A stretch of DNA of 64,000 nt from Nocardia sp. (GCF_025465275.1 NZ_JAODNK010000002.1:1-64000); one strand, 5' to 3'. Shown: positions 46,679 through 55,038, counted from the first letter of the stretch. Numbers and translations: made by a program. Notes: a model not told the origin generated them from the sequence alone.

Positions 46679-47803
46679 ATGGACCTCACCGCATCCGGGC
46701 GCGGGATAACCACCTCGGTGGCCTCCCCCGCCACCTCCCTCCGCCCCTGGCTACCCGCGTCGATCCTGTTCGCCGCCACCATGACCTGGGCGGTCGGCGC
46801 CACCTGGGATATCCAGTGGCACAGCGACGTCGGCCCGGACACCTTCTTCACCCTGCCGCACCTGTTCATCTACGCCAGCGCGGCCATGGCCGGATTCACC
46901 AGTCTCGCAGTCATTCTTACTACCACGGCGGCGGGGCGCGCGGGCAGGAGCGTCGACGCGACCCTCGGCGGACCGGGCATCGGCGTCTTCGGCCGGACCT
47001 TCACCGCACCGCTCGGCTATCTGGTGACAAGCCTGGGCGCGGCGTCCTTCCTGTTGTACGGACTGTGGGATCTGTGGTGGCACAGCCTGTACGGCTTCGA
47101 CGCGATCATCGATTCACCGCCGCACATCGGACTCTTCCTGTCCAGCACCGTCACCTCGGTGGGCACGGTCATCGTCTTCGCCGCAGCGCGCGAACAGCGG
47201 TGGGGGCAACTCGGTGCGCTCGTGTGCCTCGGGAATCTGCTGGTCTCCAGCACGATCACCGCGCTGGCCGTGCAGCGGCTCAGCGGCGGCACGATTCGAT
47301 GGACCGTCGTGGTGACCGCATTCATGGCGCTGATTCTGCTGGTCACCGGCGCCTCGTTCCGCAAGGGCGGCGCGACGATCACCGCCCTCGCGGCGGCCGC
47401 CATGCAGGGCTTGTTCTGGTGGTTCGCGCCGTGGGCCGCACGGGCCTACGCGGATTTCGTGGGACTGCCTATGCGCGAGCATATTCGGGGAATTCCGGCG
47501 ACCCCGGCATTGATTCCGCTGTGCCTGATCCCGGTGGGCATTGTCGTCGATCTGCTGTTGCGTCGTACCGGGCGCACCATCCGGCTGCTTCCGGTGCTGG
47601 CCGGCGCGCTCAGCGGCGCCATTGTCGCACTGTGCGCGCCCTGGCAGAACATCCTCATCTACGGCGGTTCCCTGCCCGTGACCGCGACCATTATCGGCAC
47701 CACCGTCTTCGGCGCGATCTTCGGCGCCATCGCCGGTTTCCTCGGCCAGGGTTTCGGCGACATGCTGCGCCTCGCCGCCCCGACCATCGGAGCCCGCGCA
47801 TGA
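46679..47803 (+). CDS. Polytopic membrane protein with duplicated W-D/W-H motif
   Basis: The 374-residue protein has about nine membrane segments. Two copies of one motif stand out: WDIQWHSDVGPD with PH (Trp43, Asp44, Trp47, His48, Gly52, Asp54, His61) and WDLWWHSLYGFD with PH (Trp130, Asp131, Trp134, His135, Gly139, Asp141, His149). The same spacing in both suggests an internal duplication with paired His/Asp sites facing the membrane surface, as in metal or heme binding. ATG 46679 has an AGGAG site. Its neighbours are two FixH-like proteins, and the next gene overlaps it by ATGA. No family name is known to me. Confidence 0.65.
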   Translation: MDLTASGRGITTSVASPATSLRPWLPASILFAATMTWAVGATWDIQWHSDVGPDTFFTLPHLFIYASAAMAGFTSLAVILTTTAAGRAGRSVDATLGGPGIGVFGRTFTAPLGYLVTSLGAASFLLYGLWDLWWHSLYGFDAIIDSPPHIGLFLSSTVTSVGTVIVFAAAREQRWGQLGALVCLGNLLVSSTITALAVQRLSGGTIRWTVVVTAFMALILLVTGASFRKGGATITALAAAAMQGLFWWFAPWAARAYADFVGLPMREHIRGIPATPALIPLCLIPVGIVVDLLLRRTGRTIRLLPVLAGALSGAIVALCAPWQNILIYGGSLPVTATIIGTTVFGAIFGAIAGFLGQGFGDMLRLAAPTIGARA

Positions 47804-48360
47804 TCGCCCGACTGTTGTCCACCGCCGCAACACTTTTCGCCGTCCTGGGACTGCTGGCGACCGCTACCGGGACCGCCGCCGCCTATCAGCCGGTCGATAT
47901 CGTGCACAGCGAGCACGTCCAAGCGGGTCCGTACAGCCTCACCATCGGATTCAGCCAGTGGCCGCTGCGGGCATTGCAATCACTGGATTTCACCTTCGAT
48001 CCGGAAGGCGGCATCGCCGATAAGTCAGGCACCCTGACCACGATCCGGCCCAACGGCCAAATCAGCAAATCCCAGCCCCTCTCCCGCCACCCTCGTAAAC
48101 ACGAGGTCTGGGGTCTGGACGTCAGATCGCTTGATCAACAGGGCAATTGGACCTTTCGCTTCACCATCGACGGCCCGCAGGGCCAAGGTGTCGGCGAACT
48201 CCGTGACCTCACGGTCCTGCAGCAACCCGGTCCCCCGCTGTCCATCAGCTGGGCCGTGAGTTCCCTCCCGCTCCTGGGCCTGATCATCTTCCTGACCTAC
48301 GCCTGGCGCCGCACCCGCCGCACAACAGCCGACAAGCGCGAATTGGTCGGTACCACCTGA
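47800..48360 (+). CDS. Secreted protein with C-terminal membrane anchor
   Basis: The 186-residue protein has a signal peptide (LFAVLGLLATATGTAAA), an exported domain of about 120 residues (YSLTIGFSQWPLRALQSLDF, GNWTFRFTIDGPQGQGVGEL) and a final membrane helix (LPLLGLIIFLTYAW) with a basic tail. The domain resembles the FixH/CopC-type sandwich of its operon mates. It is coupled to the polytopic protein by ATGA (47800-47803). Likely an extracytoplasmic partner of that protein. Confidence 0.65.
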   Translation: MIARLLSTAATLFAVLGLLATATGTAAAYQPVDIVHSEHVQAGPYSLTIGFSQWPLRALQSLDFTFDPEGGIADKSGTLTTIRPNGQISKSQPLSRHPRKHEVWGLDVRSLDQQGNWTFRFTIDGPQGQGVGELRDLTVLQQPGPPLSISWAVSSLPLLGLIIFLTYAWRRTRRTTADKRELVGTT

Positions 48361-48428
48361 GCATGAGGGCGGGGGTCGATTTGGTTGTCACTCAACGACT
48401 TCGACCACCGCTCGCATTGTCGCGTGTA

Positions 48429-48639
48429 ATGATGGCCGATATGCCGCTCTACGTGCACGAGGCAGGCGATCGGGGAGCTCCCGCCGTGATTCTGCGCTGC
48501 CGCATTCACCTCAGGTCTGGCGCGGCTGGTGCCTGGGGTCGGACATGCCTGGAACGGCGAGCAGCCCGAACTCTTCACCGCCCTGATCCGCGCCCGCGTC
48601 ACGGGCGGACCGCTGCTCACCGAGCTCCGCATTCCGTGA
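48429..48639 (+). pseudogene. Alpha/beta hydrolase with internal deletion
   Basis: The 5' part encodes MADMPLYVHEAGDRGAPAVI, the normal N-terminus of a small alpha/beta hydrolase. Soon after, in another frame, the sequence reads SGLARLVPGVGHAWNGEQPE and then LFTALIRARVTGG to TGA 48637, the normal C-terminus with its catalytic His (GVGHAW). About 180 residues between them, including the nucleophile, are missing. This fills the gap between 48361 and 48649. Confidence 0.65.
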
Positions 48640-48649
48640 TCCGGACCGC

Positions 48650-49132
48650 TCAGACCGACTTGTATCCGGGGTGTATGCCCGGTGTGAGGCCCTGATCGGC
48701 GGCGATGCGGCCGAGTAGTTCGGCGAGTTGCTGATGCTCTTCGTCGGTGAGGGAACGGCACAGCTGTGCCTCATTTTTAATGGCGACCGCGCCCAGTTCC
48801 CCCAGTGTCGCTTGACCTTTCGGGGTCAGATACAGGGCATGCAGGCGGCGGTCGTCCGGATTGCGCTTGCGTTCGATCAGGCCGCGCTCTTCGAGCTTGT
48901 CGGCGAACTGCACGAAGCGGCTGGGCGGCATACCCAGATCATCGGCGAGTTCGCGCTGACTGCGGCCGGGCCGGAAGACGAGCGCGCGCAGTAGGCCCGC
49001 CTGCGCCGGTGTCAGGTCCAGCGCTGCCGTGCCCTCGGCGAATCTACTGGCGGCATGGGCTCCGACCTGGGCAAGCAGGAATCCGACTGCCCTGGGTGTG
49101 CGGTGTCCGCCCGATCCTTCTTTCGTATCCAC
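48650..49132 (-). CDS. MarR-family transcriptional regulator
   Basis: The 160-residue protein has a typical MarR fold: DLTPAQAGLLRALVFRPGRS, RELADDLGMPPSRFVQFADK, RGLIERKRNPDDRRLHALYL. GTG 49132 is the start. It is divergent from a membrane protein and an SDR, and an operator-like palindrome lies between. The broken hydrolase is next to it and may once have been a target. Confidence 0.88.
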   Translation of the reverse strand: MDTKEGSGGHRTPRAVGFLLAQVGAHAASRFAEGTAALDLTPAQAGLLRALVFRPGRSQRELADDLGMPPSRFVQFADKLEERGLIERKRNPDDRRLHALYLTPKGQATLGELGAVAIKNEAQLCRSLTDEEHQQLAELLGRIAADQGLTPGIHPGYKSV

Positions 49133-49171
49133 GACGCAATGGTAGCAGCGAAGATACGATTCCCCATTGAC

Positions 49172-49194
49172 AATCGTTACAGTTTGTAATCATT
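49172..49194. promoter_or_regulatory. Operator-like palindrome upstream of the MarR gene
   Basis: The core TTAC-AGTTT-GTAA with flanking AATC/CATT gives nine-base arms matching at seven positions. It lies in an AT-rich patch between the MarR gene and the divergent membrane protein, as expected for the regulator's own site. Confidence 0.5.
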
Positions 49195-49235
49195 ATTGAG
49201 TAAGTACGGTTCACCCGAGCTTGAGGATCGCCGCC

Positions 49236-49874
49236 ATGAGCACCACTACCGCCGCTCGCACCACCACCGCTCGTATCAACCCTGCAGTTCTCGCCCCCGT
49301 CCTCGCCTTCGCGGCGTTCACCATCGCCTACGTGGCCACCAATGCCGGCGTCCCGCACCCCGATGCCAGCGGCGCCGATGTGCTCGCCTACACGACCTCG
49401 CACACCGGACTGATCAATGCCGGAGCAGTGCTGATGCTGGTGTCGGCCACCCCGCTGGCCATAGCGGGCGCACTGCTGCAGCGCACGCTGCGCGCCCCGG
49501 CCATCGCCACCGTCGGCGCCGGGCTCGCTGCCGCCGCGCTCACCCTCAGCGCGCTGTTCGCCTGGGCCGGCGGACACCTCGCCGGCAGCAGCGCACCGGA
49601 ATTGGCCCGCGCGATCGCCGACCTGGGTTATCTGACCGGTGGGCCCGCCTACTCCGCCGGGTTCGGACTGCTGATCATCGGGATTTCGATTCCGGCACTG
49701 CTGAATCGGCAGCTGCCGCGCGTACTGGTGTGGATCGGCTTCGCCATTGCCGCGGCCGCCGCGCTGTCCACGCTGGCCCTGGTTGCCTCGGGATTCGGTT
49801 ACCTGCTGCCGGTGGTCCGGTTCGGCGGCCTGCTCTGGCTGATCGCCACCTCCGTAGTGCTGTCCCGGCGCTGA
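49236..49874 (+). CDS. Polytopic membrane protein of unknown function
   Basis: The 212-residue protein has about six membrane helices (AVLAPVLAFAAFTIAYVATN, LINAGAVLMLVSATPLAIAG, and four more) with short loops. ATG 49236 has a GAGGA site; the upstream in-frame ATG 49221 does not. It precedes the SDR gene by 43 bp and both are probably controlled by the divergent MarR. No family recognised. Confidence 0.65.
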   Translation: MSTTTAARTTTARINPAVLAPVLAFAAFTIAYVATNAGVPHPDASGADVLAYTTSHTGLINAGAVLMLVSATPLAIAGALLQRTLRAPAIATVGAGLAAAALTLSALFAWAGGHLAGSSAPELARAIADLGYLTGGPAYSAGFGLLIIGISIPALLNRQLPRVLVWIGFAIAAAAALSTLALVASGFGYLLPVVRFGGLLWLIATSVVLSRR

Positions 49875-49917
49875 ATTCACCTCCTTCCCTTTACTACTCA
49901 TCGAAAGGCTCGATCTC

Positions 49918-50685
49918 ATGTCCCTCAGCAGCTACACCGACCTCTCCGGCAAGACCGCGGTCATCACCGGCGGCTCCCGCGGCATCGGCGCACAGACCGC
50001 CCGCATGCTGGCCGCCCAGGGTGTGCAGGTCTGCGTTGTCGGCCGGGATGAGAAGGCGCTCGACGAGGTGGTAGCGCAGATCGGCGAGGCAGGCGGCACG
50101 GCGCTCGCGGCCGTCGCCGATGTCACCGATACGACTGCACTGGAACAGGTCCGGGATCTCGTGACGAGCCGGCTCGGCCACGTCGATATCCTCGCCGCCT
50201 TCGCCGGCGGTATGGGCGAGCCGGTGCCGACCCCGAATCTGACCGAACAGCGCTGGCGTCAGGTGCTGGACTCGGATCTGACCTCGGCGTTCCTGACCAT
50301 CCAGGCCTTTCTCCCCGGCATGATCGCCCAGGGTTCCGGCAGCATCATCACCATGGCCTCGGCTGCGGGCCGCCAGCCCAGCCAGGCGAATCTGGCCTAT
50401 GGCGTCGCCAATGCCGGACTGATCATGCTGACCCGGCATCTCGCTAATGAGCTCGGGCCCAACGGTATTCGTGTCAATGCCCTGGCTCCGTCCTCGATCC
50501 GCACCGAAAAGGTGGCCGCCCGCATGCCCGACGCCGTACAGCAGCAGGTCGCGGCCGCCCATCCGCTGCGCCGGCTCGGCCTGACCACCGATGTCGGCGA
50601 GGCCGCACTCTTCCTGGCCTCCGATGCCTCTTCTTACCTCTCCGGCATCACCATCGACGTGGCCGGCGGGCGGATCACAAACTGA
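49918..50685 (+). CDS. Short-chain dehydrogenase with Asn in place of the catalytic Lys
   Basis: The 255-residue SDR has TGGSRGIGAQ for the cofactor, Ser148 in ITMASAAG and Tyr161 at the expected 13-residue distance, but the motif reads YGVANAG: position 165 is Asn where SDRs have Lys. The C-terminal VNALAPSSIRTEK and IDVAGGRIT are otherwise regular. Loss of the Lys should impair ordinary dehydrogenase chemistry. It follows the membrane protein in what seems a MarR-controlled pair. Confidence 0.8.
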   Translation: MSLSSYTDLSGKTAVITGGSRGIGAQTARMLAAQGVQVCVVGRDEKALDEVVAQIGEAGGTALAAVADVTDTTALEQVRDLVTSRLGHVDILAAFAGGMGEPVPTPNLTEQRWRQVLDSDLTSAFLTIQAFLPGMIAQGSGSIITMASAAGRQPSQANLAYGVANAGLIMLTRHLANELGPNGIRVNALAPSSIRTEKVAARMPDAVQQQVAAAHPLRRLGLTTDVGEAALFLASDASSYLSGITIDVAGGRITN

Positions 50686-50844
50686 TTTGCACGCGAGGCT
50701 CATTCATCACACCGCAGATATCAGCCCCGAGTCCTGTGACCCGGGGCCGATGCGCGCCGCACTGCCACTGTCGGCGATCGTCGTCATACTCGGAGCCGAC
50801 CCGGCCACCGCCCCCGCGTGGCTTCGACAGGAAGGGGTAGGGGT

Positions 50845-51507
50845 TTGGCGACCCGCTATCACCGCATTGCCGCCCAGGATCTGGGACGGCTCGCCGCGCT
50901 GAGCGACGGAATATTCGCTGTCGCAATGACTTTGCTGGTCCTGGATCTGCGCGTACCGGCCGCGCAGACCTGGCACGAGCGGCTGCTGTGGTCGACCGGT
51001 GCGGTATCGGACGAGGAACAGGTGTGGCATGCGCTCACCGACACCGGCCCGAAGTTCGCCATCTGCCTGCTGGGGTTCCTCACCCTGGGCATGTTCTGGA
51101 TCGGACAGCAGACCCAGCTGAACCTGCTGACCCGCGCCGACCGTTCGCTGGCGTGGATCCACATCATGTTCCTGTTCGGAATCTGCCTGGTGCCCTTCGC
51201 GACCGCACTGCTGGCCGCGTTTCCGCAGTCCCGACTGGCGCTGCTGGTCTACTGGGTGGACCTGCTCTACCTCGGCCTGGTGCAGCTCGCGGGGCTGCGA
51301 TACGCCCGGCGAGCAGAACTCTTCGCGGACACCACCACACCTGAAGACGTCACGGCGATTCGGCGTCGCATCGGCATCGTGCAATTGCTGTACGCCGTGA
51401 GCGTGGCGCTGTGCCCCATCAGCACCTACCTGAGCATCGGCGTGATCATCGCGCTACAGGTGAATTCGGCCGTATCCCCGCCGATTCGCCCCTTGAACAA
51501 ATTCTGA
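50845..51507 (+). CDS. TMEM175/DUF1211-family membrane protein
   Basis: The protein of about 220 residues begins a first helix with RLAALSDGIFAVAMTLLVLD, the RxxxFSDG-type motif of TMEM175 potassium channels (Leu replaces Phe here). Five more helices follow (FAICLLGFLTLGMFWIGQQ and others), which matches the six-helix bacterial form. TTG 50845 follows the strong AGGAAGGGG site; GTG 50818 is in frame but has none. It is probably a potassium-permeable channel in the cytoplasmic membrane. Confidence 0.78.
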   Translation: MATRYHRIAAQDLGRLAALSDGIFAVAMTLLVLDLRVPAAQTWHERLLWSTGAVSDEEQVWHALTDTGPKFAICLLGFLTLGMFWIGQQTQLNLLTRADRSLAWIHIMFLFGICLVPFATALLAAFPQSRLALLVYWVDLLYLGLVQLAGLRYARRAELFADTTTPEDVTAIRRRIGIVQLLYAVSVALCPISTYLSIGVIIALQVNSAVSPPIRPLNKF

Positions 51508-51621
51508 AGCGGCGCCCCACCCGGCCGAACGTTGCGAAATCGGAGCCGCCACACTCCATTAGTGAGTTTCGTTACAGGACAACGCTATTCGCTCACTCCG
51601 AACACATACGGTTCATCGTTC

Positions 51622-51635
51622 AGTAACACGTTCTA
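51622..51635 (+). promoter_or_regulatory. KstR-like box upstream of the Rieske gene
   Basis: AGTAACACGTTCTA matches the mycobacterial KstR motif TNNAACNNGTTNNA at all fixed positions except the first base. It ends three bases before ATG 51639. KstR represses cholesterol catabolic genes, including kshA, so the site fits the Rieske oxygenase downstream. Confidence 0.5.
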
Positions 51636-51638
51636 GTT

Positions 51639-52703
51639 ATGGTGGCCGGTGTGATCTTACGACGTGATCGTCCCGGCCTATCCGAGTTGCCGCGCGATCC
51701 GCGCGCCGACCAATATCCGATGCCCAGCGTGCCCGACGGCTGGTACGCGGTCCTGCGCAGCGCACATCTGCGCCGCGGCAAAGTTGTCAGCCTGCATTAC
51801 TTCGGCCGTGCGCTTGTCGCCTTCCGCGGCAGCGACGGCGAAGTCGCCGTGCGTGATGCGCACTGCCCGCACTACGGCGCTCATCTGGGAGCCGGGGGGC
51901 GGGTGGTGGACGGCAAGCTCGAATGCCCGTTCCACGGCTGGCAATTCGACACCGACGGCTCCTGCGCCTCCGCGCCGTTCGCGGCCCGCGCACCCCGCGT
52001 GGCGCTGGGCGGGTTCCCGGTCCGGGAACACAGCGGGCTGATCTTCGTCTATACCGGGCCGGAGGAACCGACCTGGGAGGTACCCGTCGTCCCGGAGGCC
52101 ACCGCCCGCGACTACGCCCGCCCGATCGACGATGTGCTGCAGGCCCGAATCCACGTGCAGGAGATGCGGGAGAACATCGTCGACGAATCCCACTTCCACC
52201 ACATTCACGGTCAGAGCGAACCGCCCGTGCAGGAGCTGCACCCCGACGGGCCGTTCGCCGAGATCCACAGCCGGTTCCGCAAATCCGTGCTGGGGTACTG
52301 GCTCGACAACAGCTTCGATGTCTTCATGTACGGCCCCGGTGTCATGGTGGTGCGGACCAGCGGGCTGCTGATCACCATGACCGCGATCGCGCTCACCACG
52401 CCGATCGACGACACCACCAGCGAGCTGCGGATGCTGTACTACATCCAGCGTCCGGCCCGGGTACCATACGCCACTCCCCTGCTCAAACTGGCCTTCCGCA
52501 TGGTGGCCCTGGACGAGGTGCGGGAGGAACTCGAAATCTGGGATCACAAGATCCATCGGCCCCGACCTGTTCTGCTGCCGCACGAGAAGGGCATCAAGGC
52601 GCTGCGGCGCTGGTACGCCCAGTTCTACTCCCCCGAATCACCTCAGGCACTCTCGAATACGCTACCGCAGAACGACTCCCGCGAATTGGAGACGTCCAGT
52701 TAG
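51639..52703 (+). CDS. Rieske non-heme iron oxygenase, KshA-like
   Basis: The 354-residue protein is an oxygenase component of the KshA/DAF-36 group. The Rieske cluster is bound by CPHYGAHLGAGG and CPFHGWQFD, and the mononuclear iron by ENIVDESHFHHIHG (Asp/His/His). KshA hydroxylates 3-ketosteroids at C9. A KstR-like box just before the start supports a steroid role. No reductase (KshB) is adjacent. A hairpin terminator follows at 52721-52750. The substrate could be another sterol. Confidence 0.82.
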   Translation: MVAGVILRRDRPGLSELPRDPRADQYPMPSVPDGWYAVLRSAHLRRGKVVSLHYFGRALVAFRGSDGEVAVRDAHCPHYGAHLGAGGRVVDGKLECPFHGWQFDTDGSCASAPFAARAPRVALGGFPVREHSGLIFVYTGPEEPTWEVPVVPEATARDYARPIDDVLQARIHVQEMRENIVDESHFHHIHGQSEPPVQELHPDGPFAEIHSRFRKSVLGYWLDNSFDVFMYGPGVMVVRTSGLLITMTAIALTTPIDDTTSELRMLYYIQRPARVPYATPLLKLAFRMVALDEVREELEIWDHKIHRPRPVLLPHEKGIKALRRWYAQFYSPESPQALSNTLPQNDSRELETSS

Positions 52704-52720
52704 GTCACCGACGAAGAAGA

Positions 52721-52750
52721 TACGGCCCGTGAGTCACCTCGCGGGCCGTA
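52721..52750 (+). terminator. Hairpin terminator after the Rieske gene
   Basis: Arms TACGGCCCG and CGGGCCGTA are perfectly complementary, and GAG/CTC inside the 12-base loop extends the pairing. It begins 17 bp after the stop codon. No T-run is present. Confidence 0.6.
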
Positions 52751-52819
52751 CACAGACCGCCGACAGCCCCGGCGAGGTGGCGTGAACCAGCGCTAAGCGG
52801 CAGTGGCGAACTCGCAGTA

Positions 52820-53188
52820 TCAGGCAGAGATTCCGACCGGCCGATCGCCCACGATCGACATGCGGTCCATGACGCGCCGCGCCGGGAAGTAGTCACTCGC
52901 GGCGTAGTGCTGGCAGGTCCGATTGTCCCAGATCGCAACGGTATTCGGCTGCCAGCGCAGCCGCACCTGGAACTCGGGACGCTGGATGTGGCGGAAAAGC
53001 AGGGCGCTCTGGGCCTGCAACTCGTCGAGCAGGCCGTCGCGTGATCCGAAGTGATACTTCGCCGCCGATCGGTTGGACTGACCAGCGGCGTTCTGCACAT
53101 CCTGCAGGGTTACCGCGGCCAGTCCGCGTTCGGCGATGAGCCGCTCGGCAGCATCGATCATTGCCTTTCTTGCACCGCCCTGAGTCAT
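52820..53188 (-). pseudogene. In-frame TetR-TauD chimera (deletion product)
   Basis: The 122-codon frame joins two unrelated gene pieces. Residues 1-58 are a TetR DNA-binding domain (MIDAAERLIAERGLAAVTLQ, KYHFGSRDGLLDEL). Residues 66-122 are the C-terminus of a TauD/TfdA alpha-ketoglutarate dioxygenase (RPEFQVRLRWQPNTVAIWDN, QHYA with the iron-binding His94, ARRVMDRMSIVGDRPV). Neither part is complete: the TetR ligand domain and the dioxygenase HxD motif are missing. The TetR start and operator (53197-53218) remain intact, so the frame may still be expressed. Confidence 0.8.
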
Positions 53189-53196
53189 GTTCCCGA

Positions 53197-53218
53197 CATT
53201 AATACTGGAGTATTAATG
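53197..53218. promoter_or_regulatory. TetR-type operator palindrome
   Basis: Arms CATTAATACT (53197-53206) and AGTATTAATG (53209-53218) are perfect around GG. It lies eight bases upstream of the chimeric TetR start, facing the secreted hydrolase gene on the other strand, whose TATAAC (53237-53242) may be its -10. Confidence 0.65.
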
Positions 53219-53310
53219 CATCAAGCATAACGGGCGTATAACAACTCCTACTTAGTACTCAGTAAGTGGCGGCGCAGTCTGCATGCTCTGTGGGCGTGAA
53301 AGGAATCCCC

Positions 53311-54285
53311 ATGGCCCGCACACTGACCCGCACGCTGGCAGCGCTGGCTGCCGCGACCTGCCTCGCGACCGCCGCGGCAGCCACCGCGACCGCCGCCCCG
53401 AGCGAACAGGCGGCCGGCACGACCGAATCCGTCTACAGCGCGCCCGGGCCGTGGCAGGTGACCGCGCAGCACGCCTTCGCGTGCTGTGACACGACCGGCG
53501 CGGCCTACGACGTGTGGTATCCAACCGACCTGGGCGCCAACGGTTTCCGGCATCCGATCATCGCCTGGGGCGATGGCACCCTGGCACTGCCGCACCAGTA
53601 CACGTATCTGCTGCAGCATCTGGCCTCGTGGGGTTTCGTCGTGATCGCCCCCGAGAACGAGGCCACCGGGACCGGCGCCGACATCACGGCCGCCGCGAAC
53701 TATCTGGTGCAGCAGAACTCGACCCCCTCCAGCATGTTCTTCCAGAAGTTGAACCCCGATGAGATCGGCGCGGTCGGCCACTCGCAGGGCGCTGTCGGCG
53801 CACTCAATGCCCTGATCAACTCGGGTGGTGCGATCAAGACCGCAGTCCCGATCGAGCTACCCGTGCAGCTGTCCTGCCTGCCCGGCATCTGCGCCGACAC
53901 CCGCCGGATCGGCGCGGGCTCGGTGTTCTTCGTGAACGGTGCGCAGGACGGTGTCATCTCACCCTCCACACAGCAGCAGCCGTGGCAGACGAGCGGACTG
54001 CAGTCCGATCAGGCCTACTACGAGGCGACTCCGCCGACGGTGACCAAGGCCTGGGCCACGGTGAACGGCGCTGACCACAATGACGTGCAAGGTCAGCCCG
54101 ACTGCGCGGCAGCGAGCTTCCCCTGTGCGCACGGGGTGTACAGCTATCTGGGCTACCCGACGGCCTGGCTGCTGGATCAGCTGACCGGTGACGCCCGGGC
54201 GCACAGCGTGTTCGTTTCAGGTACCGGCGAGCTCTTCGACCAGACTGCGAGCTGGAGCAATCAGATCAGCAATATCACCTCCTGA
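53311..54285 (+). CDS. Secreted alpha/beta hydrolase (lipase/cutinase-like)
   Basis: The 324-residue protein has a signal peptide (TRTLAALAAATCLATAAAAT, cleavage after TAA). The hydrolase core has nucleophile Ser in AVGHSQGAVGALNALI, Asp in NGAQDGVISP and His in GADHNDVQG. Several Cys residues (ACCDTT, SCLPGIC) probably form disulfides. It resembles the exported chlorophyllase/dienelactone-hydrolase-like esterases of actinobacteria. ATG 53311 has AAAGGAA upstream and starts the signal sequence. The operator at 53197-53218 may once have controlled it. Confidence 0.84.
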   Translation: MARTLTRTLAALAAATCLATAAAATATAAPSEQAAGTTESVYSAPGPWQVTAQHAFACCDTTGAAYDVWYPTDLGANGFRHPIIAWGDGTLALPHQYTYLLQHLASWGFVVIAPENEATGTGADITAAANYLVQQNSTPSSMFFQKLNPDEIGAVGHSQGAVGALNALINSGGAIKTAVPIELPVQLSCLPGICADTRRIGAGSVFFVNGAQDGVISPSTQQQPWQTSGLQSDQAYYEATPPTVTKAWATVNGADHNDVQGQPDCAAASFPCAHGVYSYLGYPTAWLLDQLTGDARAHSVFVSGTGELFDQTASWSNQISNITS

Positions 54286-54289
54286 CCAC

Positions 54290-54342
54290 GGTGCGGGCTG
54301 TTGCCATCGCGACGTATCGCCTCGCCGGGCACAGCCCGCACC
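54290..54342 (+). terminator. Long hairpin after the secreted hydrolase
   Basis: Arms GGTGCGGGCTGT (54290-54301) and ACAGCCCGCACC (54331-54342) are perfectly complementary over 12 bp with a 29-base loop. It starts four bases after the stop codon. Confidence 0.6.
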
Positions 54343-54366
54343 AGCGCTGCCCGATAGGCTCGTGCC

Positions 54367-55029
54367 GTGAGGCAGCGACAGCGTGGCGGGCGAGCCGCCC
54401 AGGCGGAAGACCGGCGGGAATCCATCCTGCAGGCCGCGATGGAGGTCATCGCGGAACGTGGCTATCGCGGCGCATCGCTGGCCGCGGTAGCCGAACGGGT
54501 CGGGCTGACCCAGCCCGGACTGCTGCACTACTTCCCCAGCAAGGAATTGCTGCTGATCGGCGTGCTCGAAGCCCGCGACCGCTGGGATATCGCCGCCTTC
54601 CCCGCGAAGTCCGAAAGCTCTTGGCGCGTAGCCGATGTCGAGCAGCTGGTGGATTACAACGCCATGCGCCGCGGCCTCGTACAGACCTTCTCCGCCCTCG
54701 CAGGCGAGAGCGTCACCGACGACCATCCGGCACGGGAGTTCTTCAAAGACCGCTACGTGGACGCCCGCGCGGCACTCGCGGACGTCCTGCGCAATGAATT
54801 CGGCGACCGCCTACCCGGCGGATTGACACCGGAACAGGCTGCGCCACTGCTGGTTGCGGTCATGGACGGCCTGCAGACACAGTGGCTACTGGATCCGGAG
54901 GCCGTCGACATGGCTGCCGTATTCCGGGACTTCACACCCCTACTGGGCGTACGGGACCAGATCGCCGGGCCCGATGAGTCCGACGAGGACAAGCCCGTGC
55001 TCACGGTGTCCGTGCAGCATCCGAGCTAG
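54367..55029 (+). CDS. TetR-family transcriptional regulator
   Basis: The 220-residue protein has an intact TetR N-terminus (RESILQAAMEVIAERGYRGA, SLAAVAERVGLTQPGLLHYF, PSKELLLIGVLEARD) and a full-length ligand domain to residue 200. GTG 54367 follows TAGGCT by six bases, so the message may be leaderless. It is convergent with the broken TetR-SDR gene. Target and ligand are unknown. Confidence 0.87.
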   Translation: MRQRQRGGRAAQAEDRRESILQAAMEVIAERGYRGASLAAVAERVGLTQPGLLHYFPSKELLLIGVLEARDRWDIAAFPAKSESSWRVADVEQLVDYNAMRRGLVQTFSALAGESVTDDHPAREFFKDRYVDARAALADVLRNEFGDRLPGGLTPEQAAPLLVAVMDGLQTQWLLDPEAVDMAAVFRDFTPLLGVRDQIAGPDESDEDKPVLTVSVQHPS

Positions 55030-55038
55030 CGGCGGAAT

